This document shows positions 16,701 through 25,200 of a stretch of 64,000 nt of DNA, piece after piece. The translations under genes were made by a program, and so were the position numbers. The notes beneath the pieces are model-generated. The model was not told where the DNA came from. It saw nothing but the letters and a program-made list of their open reading frames with translations, and made no database searches. The DNA lies in assembly GCA_028287135.1 (NCBI GenBank), contig JAQBQE010000048.1:1-64000 (forward strand). The letters run 5' to 3'. The DNA comes from Myxococcales bacterium. GTDB lineage: Bacteria > Myxococcota_A > Polyangia > Haliangiales > Haliangiaceae. Numbering within the stretch: the stretch's first letter is position 1; every line of letters begins with the position of its first letter.

Positions 16701-17822
16701 TCAGTGTCGGCGCGCCATCGCGCCGCGCATGAGATCGGTGAAGCCGCCCTGACCTTCGGCGAGCATCGAGTCGAGCTCCTGGCGGACCCCGCCGAGCTTC
16801 TTGCGTGCGGGGAACGCGAGCACCGAGAAGATGCCGATCGTGATCAGCAGGCTGAGGCGCACGCCTGCCATCCCGACCCAGCCGCCGGCACCGAACCCGA
16901 GCACGGCAAGGCGCAGCAGCGTCCCGAGGGGCTCCTGCACGTCGCCGAACATCCGCCGCGTTGCGAGCGCGGTCGAGCGCGTGCGCGCGAGGGAGGTCTT
17001 CGGGGTGGTCGGCGCCGGAGGTCGCGACTTCGCGAGCAACGCGACGACCTCGCGTGCGCGCTGGGGGCGCTTGTCGGGATCCGGATCGGTCATCGCGCTG
17101 AGCGCCGCGCGCAGCCCGGGGTCGACGCCAGGAAGGTGACGATCGAGATCCATCCGCAGGCCCTTGCGCGGAACATCCTCGGGCTCGATGCCACCAGCGA
17201 GAGCGACGATCGTGGCGCCCAGCGAGTAGATGTCAGTCGCAGGCATGACCTGACCGTGCAGCTGCTCGGGCGCCATGTAACCGTAGGTGCCGACGATGGT
17301 GGAGCCGCCGCCCTCGCGGGCTGCCTCGAGCACGCCGCCGAAGTCGACGAGCCCGACCCGGCCATCCGGCGCGCGTACGAGGTTCGACGGCTTGATGTCG
17401 CGGTGGATGACCGCGGGCGATCGCGTGTGCAGGTAGTCGAGGATCTCGAGCCCCCGGATCAGCACATCGCGCAGCTCGAGGTGCGAGAGCCGGCGACGTG
17501 CCGACAGCTCGCGCAGGTTCTCGCCGGGCAGGCGCTGCATCACCAGGTTGAACGTGCCGGGCGGTTCCTCGATGGTCGCCAGGTGGCGCGGCACGCCGGC
17601 ATGGCGGAGCTGCGAGAGCACCTTGGCCTCGCGCTCGAACAGCTCGAACGACTTCCACGCACCGCTCAGGCGCAGTCGCTTGACGATGACCTCGCGCTCG
17701 TCCGCTCCCTTCGCCTTCTCGTCGCGTGCGAGGAAGATCTCGCCCTGCGAGCCCTTCCCGAGCCTGGGTCCGAGCCGGTACCGCCCCCCGAGAAGGGGGC
17801 CGTCGAACGCGCTCGGGGCCAT
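16701..17822 (-). CDS. Ser/Thr protein kinase (Hanks type) with C-terminal membrane helices
   Basis: 373 residues from ATG at 17822. The kinase domain covers about residues 14-275: Gly loop LGKGSQGEIF, catalytic Lys48 (VIVKRL), catalytic loop HRDIKPSN (140-147), DFG (160-162), and APE within YMAPEQLHG. All catalytic residues are present, so it should be active. After a Pro/Arg-rich linker come two hydrophobic segments (about 305-345) that would anchor the kinase domain at the inner membrane. Unlike PknB-type kinases it has no extracellular sensor. It is upstream of the small lipoprotein and GST genes. Confidence 0.92.
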   Translation of the reverse strand: MAPSAFDGPLLGGRYRLGPRLGKGSQGEIFLARDEKAKGADEREVIVKRLRLSGAWKSFELFEREAKVLSQLRHAGVPRHLATIEEPPGTFNLVMQRLPGENLRELSARRRLSHLELRDVLIRGLEILDYLHTRSPAVIHRDIKPSNLVRAPDGRVGLVDFGGVLEAAREGGGSTIVGTYGYMAPEQLHGQVMPATDIYSLGATIVALAGGIEPEDVPRKGLRMDLDRHLPGVDPGLRAALSAMTDPDPDKRPQRAREVVALLAKSRPPAPTTPKTSLARTRSTALATRRMFGDVQEPLGTLLRLAVLGFGAGGWVGMAGVRLSLLITIGIFSVLAFPARKKLGGVRQELDSMLAEGQGGFTDLMRGAMARRH

Positions 17823-17868
17823 GTCCGCTTGATAGCACCCGCCGCCGGATCGCGGGCGCCTGGGATGG

Positions 17869-19116
17869 CTACTCGTACGGTGCGAACGTGGCCTTCGACT
17901 GCTTCTTGCGGTTGAACGCGGCGAGCTCGTCCGCCGAGTACGCGCCGGCGGATCCCGCCGGTACGCGCGTGCGGATGAACCCGACCACGAGCTTGCGCGC
18001 GGCACGGCCCGCGATCACGAGGTCCTCGGTGCCGGTCTCGGCGCACTCGTCCCACAGCTCGAACAGCGCCTGGCGACGCGCGACGGGCTCGGTGATGGTC
18101 GACCACATTCGATCGAGGTTGGTCTTCATGATCTGCGTCGCCTGCGCGAGCTGCTGCTGGCGATAGCGCTGGCCGATCTGCACGCGCTCGTCGCGGGTCG
18201 AGTCGAGGAACTTGAGCTTCTTGCTGGCGTACGGGTCGATACCCTTGCGCCGCATCAGCGCGTCGGTCACATCGAAGCCACCGCCGACGATCGGGACGGT
18301 GCCGCCGTGGTCGGGCTTCCTATCCTCGCCCGACGACTCACCGAGGTTGACGCGCGGCTTGTCGGTCTCGTTGGGCCCGATGGATCCCACGGGCTTGTTT
18401 GGATCCGTGTACCAGCTCGCGACCGCACGCTTCATCTTCTTGGGGCTGGGCAGGCCGAAGCGGAAGTTCAGGTTGCGCTTGTCCTTCAGGTTCACGCTGC
18501 CGTCGCGCTCGACCTTCGCGGTGAACGGACCCTGATCGGCGCGATAGGTTCCGCCGCCGTCGTTGTCGAGCTGACCCGAGTCGATGTCGGGCCCGTAGGT
18601 CTCGGGAGCATTCTCGCGGCCGTCCCAGCGTCCCGTCGGTACGCCGACGGTCAGGCGTACCGGCTTGCCCTTGCGCATATCGAACATCGGCGAAGCACCG
18701 GAGCCGTTGCCCGTGCCGGGCTCGGTTGCCGATCCGGTGCCGGTGCCCGGCTCGCGGATCGCGGTACCGGTGCCACTCGAGATCGCGACGCGATCGGCGG
18801 GATCCGGGCGGCGGTCGGTCGTGCGTTCCTCGCGGGATGCCGATCGCGGCGTCTCCTCGCGCATCGCGATCGCGGGCTGCTCGGGGATCGCGGCCAGCGT
18901 CTCGGCGTCGAGCAGCGTGACGTCGACCGGCACGATGTCGTCGTCCACGGGTTCGATGGGCGCGGGAGGCTCGGTGCGCTGCACGTCGACCAGCTCGATC
19001 GTGGCGCCGGCGCCGGTCGGCTCGGGCGGCGCTGCGGGCGTGTAGGCAAGCACGCACGCGACCGCCACGGCATGGACCGCGGTCGAGATCGCGATCGCTG
19101 CCGGCAGCTTCCGCAC
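17869..19116 (-). CDS. TonB-like N-terminally anchored periplasmic protein
   Basis: About 415 residues if GTG at 19116 is used, which places a single hydrophobic helix (AAIAISTAVHAVAVACVLAY) at the N-terminus, as in TonB/TolA-type proteins. A long Pro/Glu/Thr/Gly-rich linker follows (PPEPTGAGATIELVDVQ is reminiscent of TonB). The C-terminal ~170 residues are helical and charged (QIGQRYRQQQLAQATQIMK, ALFELWDECAETG) and do not resemble the TonB C-terminal fold. Possibly an envelope-spanning link protein. The gene is divergent from the ECF sigma gene across 135 bases, and 46 bases upstream of the kinase gene in the same direction. Confidence 0.65.
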   Translation of the reverse strand: MRKLPAAIAISTAVHAVAVACVLAYTPAAPPEPTGAGATIELVDVQRTEPPAPIEPVDDDIVPVDVTLLDAETLAAIPEQPAIAMREETPRSASREERTTDRRPDPADRVAISSGTGTAIREPGTGTGSATEPGTGNGSGASPMFDMRKGKPVRLTVGVPTGRWDGRENAPETYGPDIDSGQLDNDGGGTYRADQGPFTAKVERDGSVNLKDKRNLNFRFGLPSPKKMKRAVASWYTDPNKPVGSIGPNETDKPRVNLGESSGEDRKPDHGGTVPIVGGGFDVTDALMRRKGIDPYASKKLKFLDSTRDERVQIGQRYRQQQLAQATQIMKTNLDRMWSTITEPVARRQALFELWDECAETGTEDLVIAGRAARKLVVGFIRTRVPAGSAGAYSADELAAFNRKKQSKATFAPYE

Positions 19117-19251
19117 GAGGGTGCGACCAGTATCCCCTCGAAACCGTTGCCTCGCCCGCGATTTATCGGCCGGGACCGGTGACCATCCGTGAAGTTCCGA
19201 CACCTCGGCACCGGCCGATGACACGTCAGGCATGAGACCCGCGAGGCACCG

Positions 19252-19878
19252 ATGATCGTAGCCCTGTTTGCCAGGCTGTTCCGCTCCGGACCTCCCGGCG
19301 ACCTGCGTGCGGCGCGCGCCGGTGACCGCGCCGCGATCGGCCGGTTCTACGACGCTCACGTCGATGGGCTGTTCGCGTTCGTGTTCTATCGCGTCGGTCG
19401 CGATCAATCCCTCGCGGAGGACATCGTGCAGGAGACGTTCGCGATCGCGATGTCGCGGGAGGCGGATTACAAGCCGGAGCGTGGCTCGGTCGGCAGCTGG
19501 CTGACCGTGTTGTCGCGCAACGTGATCCGCGATCACCTGCGGGCGCACAAGCGCAGCGACGAGCTGCAATCGACGTGGGAGCGGATCGACGCCACGCTCG
19601 CTCAGACGTTCGCCTCGATGTCGGAGCATCCGCTCCCCGGCGACGTCCTCGAGCGCGTGGAGACCCGCGACCTCGTGCAGATGGCGGTCGCCAACCTGCC
19701 CGAGCAATACAAGACCGCGCTGACGCGCAAGTACGTCGATGGCGAGAGCCTCGAGACGCTCGCGGGCGAGCTCGGGATCTCCGTCGATGCCACCAAGTCT
19801 CTCCTCGCCCGCGCCCGACGCGCGTTCCGCGACACGTTCGCGACGCTGTCGACCACTCTCTCGGAGGTGTCGCTATGA
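19252..19878 (+). CDS. ECF-type RNA polymerase sigma factor
   Basis: 208 residues. Region 2 (about 27-101) includes YRVGRDQSLAEDIVQETF and GSWLTVLSRNVIRDHLR; region 4 (142-195) includes LPEQYKTALTRKYVDG and the helix-turn-helix LETLAGELGISVDATKSL. Both regions are complete, so it should recruit RNA polymerase to its own promoters. GAGG precedes ATG at 19252. The stop overlaps the ATG of the next gene (ATGA), whose FecR-like part is the likely anti-sigma or signal-transfer partner. Confidence 0.95.
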   Translation: MIVALFARLFRSGPPGDLRAARAGDRAAIGRFYDAHVDGLFAFVFYRVGRDQSLAEDIVQETFAIAMSREADYKPERGSVGSWLTVLSRNVIRDHLRAHKRSDELQSTWERIDATLAQTFASMSEHPLPGDVLERVETRDLVQMAVANLPEQYKTALTRKYVDGESLETLAGELGISVDATKSLLARARRAFRDTFATLSTTLSEVSL

Positions 19879-22800
19879 CCCGCACGACCAAGGACGACGG
19901 CGTTCTCGAACGCAACGTCGAGACGCTGCTCGAGACCGGCGGTGAAGCGCCGAAGCTGCCGGATGCCGCGCGCTCGCGCATCCGCGCCCACCTGATCGCT
20001 CGACACGGCAAGGAAGCGCCGGCGCGCTCGATGCGCACGCCGCTGTTCGCGATCGGCCTCGGGCTCGCGGCGACGGTGGCGGCAGCGCTGATCCTCACGC
20101 GCGGTCCCGGCACGACCGCGGAGGTCCCCGCGGGCGACGTCCATCAGCTCGCCGATGGCTCGACGTGGGTCACCGAGCCCGGTGCCAAGGTCACCGTCGT
20201 CGGTGCGCGGCATGTTCGCGTCGAAGGTGCAGCGCTCCTGGATGTCGTGCCCGGCAAGGGCACGTTCGTCGTCGACACCGCACGCGGCAGGATCGAGGTC
20301 CTCGGGACGCGGTTCCTCGTCGACGCCAGCGCCGAACGGACGACCGCGGCGGTCGTGCGTGGCTCGGTCAAGCTCGCCAGCTCCGACGGAAGCGTGCTGC
20401 TCCACGCAGGTGAACAGGGTGTGGCAGAGCCCGGGCGCCCGCCGAGCCGGGGGCCCGCACCTCGGCTGTCTCACCTCGTCTCGTGGGCAGCGCAGGCACG
20501 CAAGCGCGACGAGAAGGATGTCGCGCCCGTCCGTCACGGCACGCTGTTCGCGCGTGACCCCGGGATGCGCAATGGTCAGCTCGGTGCGGAGTTTCCGCTG
20601 CCGATCAAGAAGCTCGGGATCGATATCGTCGTCGAGAACCAGGTCGCGCGCGTCGTGCTCGATCAGACGTTCCACAACGAGCAGAACCAGGTGCTCGAGG
20701 GCGTGTATCGGTTTGCGATCCCACCCGACGCCGCGCTGCAGCGGCTCGCGATGTACGTCGACGGCAAGCTGACCGAGTCCGCCGTGGTCGAGCGCATGCG
20801 TGCTCGGCGGATCTACGAGGAGCTGGTTTACCGGCGCGTCGACCCGGCGTTGCTCGAGTGGGCAGGCACCGGTCGGCTGTCGCTGCGCGTGTATCCGCTC
20901 CCCGCGCACCAGGACAAGCGCCTGTTGCTCGCGTACACGCAGAGCCTGCCGAAGCTGTACAGCGACTGGAGCCTCAGCGTTCCATTGCCCGAGATCGATC
21001 GGCCGGTCGGCGAGGTTGCGTTCGATGTGACGGTGCGCGGCTGCGCGAACTGCGAGGTCACCTCGACCAGTCATCCGATCACGGTCACTCGTAAAGGAGA
21101 GGACGCGATCGTCACCTATCGCAAGACCTCCGAGAAGATCGGTGACTCGCTCGTGCTCCGCGTGCGCGACGCGCGCCAGCCGACGACCGTCGCTCGGTCG
21201 GCGGAAGCTGGCGCGTCGTACCTGATGGTGCGTGCCCCGGCGAACCTCGAGCGCAAGGTGCGTGAGTACCGCCCGCGGACGTGGGTGATCCTCGACGATG
21301 TCAGCGCCTCGCGGGGTGCGATGGAGCGCCGTGCCCAGGCCGACCTCGTGGATGCCTTCGTGCGCGAGCTCGACGAGGACGACAGGCTCGCGGTGATTGC
21401 GTTCGACGTCTCCGTACGTCAGAAGCTGGCACCAACGCGCGTGCTCGACATCGATCGCAAGGCGCTGCGTGCATCGCTGCGCGACGAAGGCGATGTCGGT
21501 GCGACCGACTTCGCGGTGGCGCTCGACGCGGCGATCAAGCTGCTTGCCGGCGTCGCACCCGAGGACGCGATGGTCGTCTACCTCGGTGATGGCGTGATCA
21601 CGAGCGGCGCTCGCAACCTCGATGCGCTGCGCACGCAGCTCGCGGGCAAGGCGCGGTTCATCGGCGTCGGCGTCGGTGATGGCCCCGACACCCAGACCCT
21701 CGAGACGCTCGCGTCCGCGACCGGCGGGTACGCGACGACGATCGATCTCGCGGATGATGTTGGGTGGCGTGCGTTCGATCTCGTCGCGGCCCTGCACACC
21801 GCGCAGGTGACCGGGCTCGAGGGTCGTCTCGTCGATGCGAACGGACAGCTCGTCCCGTCGACGCTGTACCTCCGGTCGCCGCAGGTCTCGGATGGCGAGG
21901 AGCTCGAGGTTGTCGCCAAGCTGGCAGGCGCTGGCGTGCCGGTGGCGCTCGAGCTGACCGGCACACAGAATGGTGCGCCGTGGCAGCGCCGGATCGCGCT
22001 CGACGTCACCCCGTCCGACGGTGGTTACCTGCCGCGGATGTGGGCCCAGCGTCACGTCGCCGCGCGCATGCTCGAGAAGCACGAGGCGGTCGCGAGCGTG
22101 CGGTGCACCGCGAGCGTCGCTCCGTGCCCCACCGATGCCGAGCTACGGGAGAAGCGCGACGAGGCGATCCGTCAGGAGGTCGTCGCGCTCGGCAAGCAGT
22201 ACTTCCTGCTCTCGCGCCACACCTCGCTGATCGTGCTCGAGAACGACGCGATGTACGCGCAGTACGGCGTGCGCAAGGGCTCCGGCGACACCTGGGCACC
22301 GTATGCCGTGCCCGCCACGATCCCGGTCGTCACGACGGCGCCGATCATCGTCCCGGTCGATGTCGCCGAGGACGCGGAGCTCGTGCGTGCGCCGCTCCAG
22401 ATCTTCTACAACCACGGCTACGAGCCCGGGTACTTCGACGGCGCGTTCGCGACCACCGGTACATCGACGGGGTGGGGCACGATCGGCACGATCGGACATG
22501 GCTCGGGGACCGGGCAGGGCTTCGGGTTTGGCCGCGGAGGTGTGGGGCGCGGTGGCGGTGGAAGCTCGGAGGGCGACGTCACGCAGGCACAGGCACAGGC
22601 GCCGATGACGGTGACCGCGACCCTGCCGCGCGACGAGGAGGGCGGAGACGCGACGGGCGTGACCGAGCGCAGCGTCGAGACGAAGGCGGCCAGCAACAGC
22701 GACCTCGAACCGATGCAGCGCGAGAGCCGCCATGAGGGTGCGAAGCGTGCGCGCCGGCAGTCGGTGTCGACCGACGAGTTCTCGGCCACGCTTGGCTACA

Positions 22801-25166
22801 AGGGCGGCCTCTTCGTGGGTGATGGTCAGTTGAGCTGGTCCGGCGGTGCGGGGCCGCTCGTGCCGCAACGCCTGAGCTACCCGAACGACATGACGTTCGA
22901 CGACCTGACGGCGTTTGTTCCGGCGCTCGTCGCCGACGGTGCCGACGCCTGGCGCGCGCAGCTCACGGCCGTCGCCGGCCCCGGCAAGCACACGATCGAT
23001 GACGCCGCGACGGCGATGCTCTCGGCCGCGCGCAAGGCGCTGCCCGGGGGGGTGTATCGCTGGGGGCAGCTCGAGATCGCCGTCGATGCCCAGCGCCGGC
23101 TCGGCTGGCGCCGCACGAGCGACATGGATCTCGTCGAGACCACCTCGTTCGATGGCACGACGTGGACGCGGCGCTATGCGGAGCTCGGTCTCGACGTCAC
23201 GCGCGCGTTCGCCGAGGACGACATCGCGCTCGCGCTCGCGTACTTCCCACTGTGGATCGCCGAGCCCGCGCACTACGCGAAGTGGTTCGACGTCCGCGCC
23301 ACGGGACCGCGGCAGGTCACGCTGTCGCGCACGGTCGGTGGCGTGGCCGAGGTCGTGTTCAAACTCGAGCTCGATGCCCGCCATCGCCTGATCTCGATCC
23401 GCGACGCGAAGGACACCTCGCTGCTGTCGGTGACCTGGACGGATCAGGGACCGACGGCCGCGACCCTGTTCGGCGAGCCGATCGCGGTCGGCTACACCGG
23501 TCAGTCGATCGGTGACGCGCCTGTCTGGGCGCACGGCCCGCAGGGTGCGGCGAACGTCACGGTCGAGTTGCCGGGTCGGTTGCCGACGTACTGGGATGCC
23601 AAGATCGCGAAGGAGACGGTCGGCTCGCCGACGTGGCGACACCTGCAACGCCAGCGCATGGTGAGCCTCGCGGCGACGAACCAGCGCCCGCTCTTGTTTG
23701 CAGCGTACGAGGCGCTGCGGACTCACGGTGGCGTCCAGCTCGGCGATCTGACGCTCGCCAGCGGCGGGATCGCGACCGCCAGCACCGATGCGCAGCTCGC
23801 TCCGGCGCTCGCGCCGTTCACCGGTGCCGATGCAGCGATCGCCCGGTACTTCATCGCCGGTCGGGCCTGGGGCAAGTCGCCGAAGCCGGAGCGCCTTGCA
23901 CCGGGCCTGACCACCGGACTCGTCGGCGCGCTGTGGCAGCTGCGCGAGATCATCGCGCTGGCCTCCACGAAGCCGACGCTGGCCGTCGATCGGCTGACCT
24001 CGATGGGGAATCGCGCGATCGCATTCCGCCTCGTGGCCGCGGCGGCGGTCTCGACTCACCACGAGATCAAATCAGCAGACATCAGGCGTGCATGGGATTC
24101 GGTGGCCGTCGGCATGTACAAGAACGTGGCGCGAGCACAGGCCGCACAGGTGATGGCGAATCACGGTGATGTGGACGGCGCGGTCGATCAATTCGCGAAG
24201 GCGGTCGAGGATCTGGACTTGCGAGCGCTGCCGCCGCGGATCCATCAGCTTGCCTATGCTGCGCAGGGCTCGCGTCGCGGTCTTGCAGGTTGGCAGATGA
24301 TCTGGTCGATGTGGCGAGACCGCGTGCTCGCCGGCACCAGTGTCGAGCACTTGATGGCGCTGTTGCACGACGCCGCGTACTTCCGCACCGATCTGCTTCC
24401 GATGCTGACGCGCGCCTCGGAGCTGGCGGGTCCGGATGTCGATCGGCAGGTGGAGATCGCTCGGTTCGCGAGCGAGAAGGGGCTGTCGGCGTGGGCGCAG
24501 CGCAGGATCGAGCCCCTGCTGAAGACCTCCGGCACACGCGATCTCTACCTGCTCGCCGCACAGCTGGTGGAGGCGCAGGGCAACCTCGACCTCGCGCTCG
24601 ACTACCTGGAGTCCGCGCACACGGCAGCCGGTGATGATGCGGTCGGGATCTCGAGCGTGCGTGCGGAGCTCGCAAAGCTGGTTCAGGTCTCGGGCGAGCT
24701 CGCACGTCAGTCGTCGGGCGCCGCGCGGACGAGCGCGGTCAAGCGCGCGATGACTTGGGCGACCCGATGGCGGGCGATCGATCCGGGCAACAGCGAGATC
24801 GATCGCCAGCTCGGCGAGATCCTGCTCGCCGTCGGTGACAAGCAGGAGGCGTGGCGCCAGCTCTCGAGTGTGATCGAGCGCGATCCGATGTCGGGTGCCG
24901 GGTACCAGACCGTCGCCGAAGCGTTCGAGCGCCAGGGCCGCGTCGTCGAGGCGCTCGAGTACTGGCAGCAGGCGATCGTCCTCGACCAGACGAACCCGAC
25001 GCACCGATTGCGCAAGGCACAGGCGTTGATCGCGCTCGGCCGCACCGCAGAGGGCGATGCGCTGCTCACCGAGATCACGAAGGCGAAGTGGCACGACGTG
25101 TGGAGCGGTGTCCCCTACCAGGCGCAGTACCTGCTCGATCGCGGGAAGCAGACCGGCGGGCGCTGA
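19875..25166 (+). CDS. Giant FecR-VIT-VWA-repeat membrane protein coupled to an ECF sigma factor
   Basis: 1763 residues, ATG overlapping the sigma-factor stop. Order: a ~50-residue cytoplasmic segment, one membrane helix (about 54-75), a FecR-type domain (about 85-195; GRIEVLGTRFLVDA), a VIT domain (about 230-375; VVLDQTFHNEQNQVLEG), a von Willebrand A domain (about 465-635) with an intact MIDAS (DVSAS, plus TDFAVAL and YLGDG), a Gly-rich stretch near 855-898, a long unassigned region, and TPR-like helical repeats from about 1548 to the end. FecR proteins pass signals to ECF sigma factors, so the N-terminal part is probably the regulator and the metal-binding VIT/VWA part the sensor or effector. 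The fusion into one chain is unusual. Confidence 0.9.
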   Translation: MTRTTKDDGVLERNVETLLETGGEAPKLPDAARSRIRAHLIARHGKEAPARSMRTPLFAIGLGLAATVAAALILTRGPGTTAEVPAGDVHQLADGSTWVTEPGAKVTVVGARHVRVEGAALLDVVPGKGTFVVDTARGRIEVLGTRFLVDASAERTTAAVVRGSVKLASSDGSVLLHAGEQGVAEPGRPPSRGPAPRLSHLVSWAAQARKRDEKDVAPVRHGTLFARDPGMRNGQLGAEFPLPIKKLGIDIVVENQVARVVLDQTFHNEQNQVLEGVYRFAIPPDAALQRLAMYVDGKLTESAVVERMRARRIYEELVYRRVDPALLEWAGTGRLSLRVYPLPAHQDKRLLLAYTQSLPKLYSDWSLSVPLPEIDRPVGEVAFDVTVRGCANCEVTSTSHPITVTRKGEDAIVTYRKTSEKIGDSLVLRVRDARQPTTVARSAEAGASYLMVRAPANLERKVREYRPRTWVILDDVSASRGAMERRAQADLVDAFVRELDEDDRLAVIAFDVSVRQKLAPTRVLDIDRKALRASLRDEGDVGATDFAVALDAAIKLLAGVAPEDAMVVYLGDGVITSGARNLDALRTQLAGKARFIGVGVGDGPDTQTLETLASATGGYATTIDLADDVGWRAFDLVAALHTAQVTGLEGRLVDANGQLVPSTLYLRSPQVSDGEELEVVAKLAGAGVPVALELTGTQNGAPWQRRIALDVTPSDGGYLPRMWAQRHVAARMLEKHEAVASVRCTASVAPCPTDAELREKRDEAIRQEVVALGKQYFLLSRHTSLIVLENDAMYAQYGVRKGSGDTWAPYAVPATIPVVTTAPIIVPVDVAEDAELVRAPLQIFYNHGYEPGYFDGAFATTGTSTGWGTIGTIGHGSGTGQGFGFGRGGVGRGGGGSSEGDVTQAQAQAPMTVTATLPRDEEGGDATGVTERSVETKAASNSDLEPMQRESRHEGAKRARRQSVSTDEFSATLGYKGGLFVGDGQLSWSGGAGPLVPQRLSYPNDMTFDDLTAFVPALVADGADAWRAQLTAVAGPGKHTIDDAATAMLSAARKALPGGVYRWGQLEIAVDAQRRLGWRRTSDMDLVETTSFDGTTWTRRYAELGLDVTRAFAEDDIALALAYFPLWIAEPAHYAKWFDVRATGPRQVTLSRTVGGVAEVVFKLELDARHRLISIRDAKDTSLLSVTWTDQGPTAATLFGEPIAVGYTGQSIGDAPVWAHGPQGAANVTVELPGRLPTYWDAKIAKETVGSPTWRHLQRQRMVSLAATNQRPLLFAAYEALRTHGGVQLGDLTLASGGIATASTDAQLAPALAPFTGADAAIARYFIAGRAWGKSPKPERLAPGLTTGLVGALWQLREIIALASTKPTLAVDRLTSMGNRAIAFRLVAAAAVSTHHEIKSADIRRAWDSVAVGMYKNVARAQAAQVMANHGDVDGAVDQFAKAVEDLDLRALPPRIHQLAYAAQGSRRGLAGWQMIWSMWRDRVLAGTSVEHLMALLHDAAYFRTDLLPMLTRASELAGPDVDRQVEIARFASEKGLSAWAQRRIEPLLKTSGTRDLYLLAAQLVEAQGNLDLALDYLESAHTAAGDDAVGISSVRAELAKLVQVSGELARQSSGAARTSAVKRAMTWATRWRAIDPGNSEIDRQLGEILLAVGDKQEAWRQLSSVIERDPMSGAGYQTVAEAFERQGRVVEALEYWQQAIVLDQTNPTHRLRKAQALIALGRTAEGDALLTEITKAKWHDVWSGVPYQAQYLLDRGKQTGGR

Positions 25167-25200
25167 GCGCAACCGACGCAGAGTCGGGTACGATGGCGCC

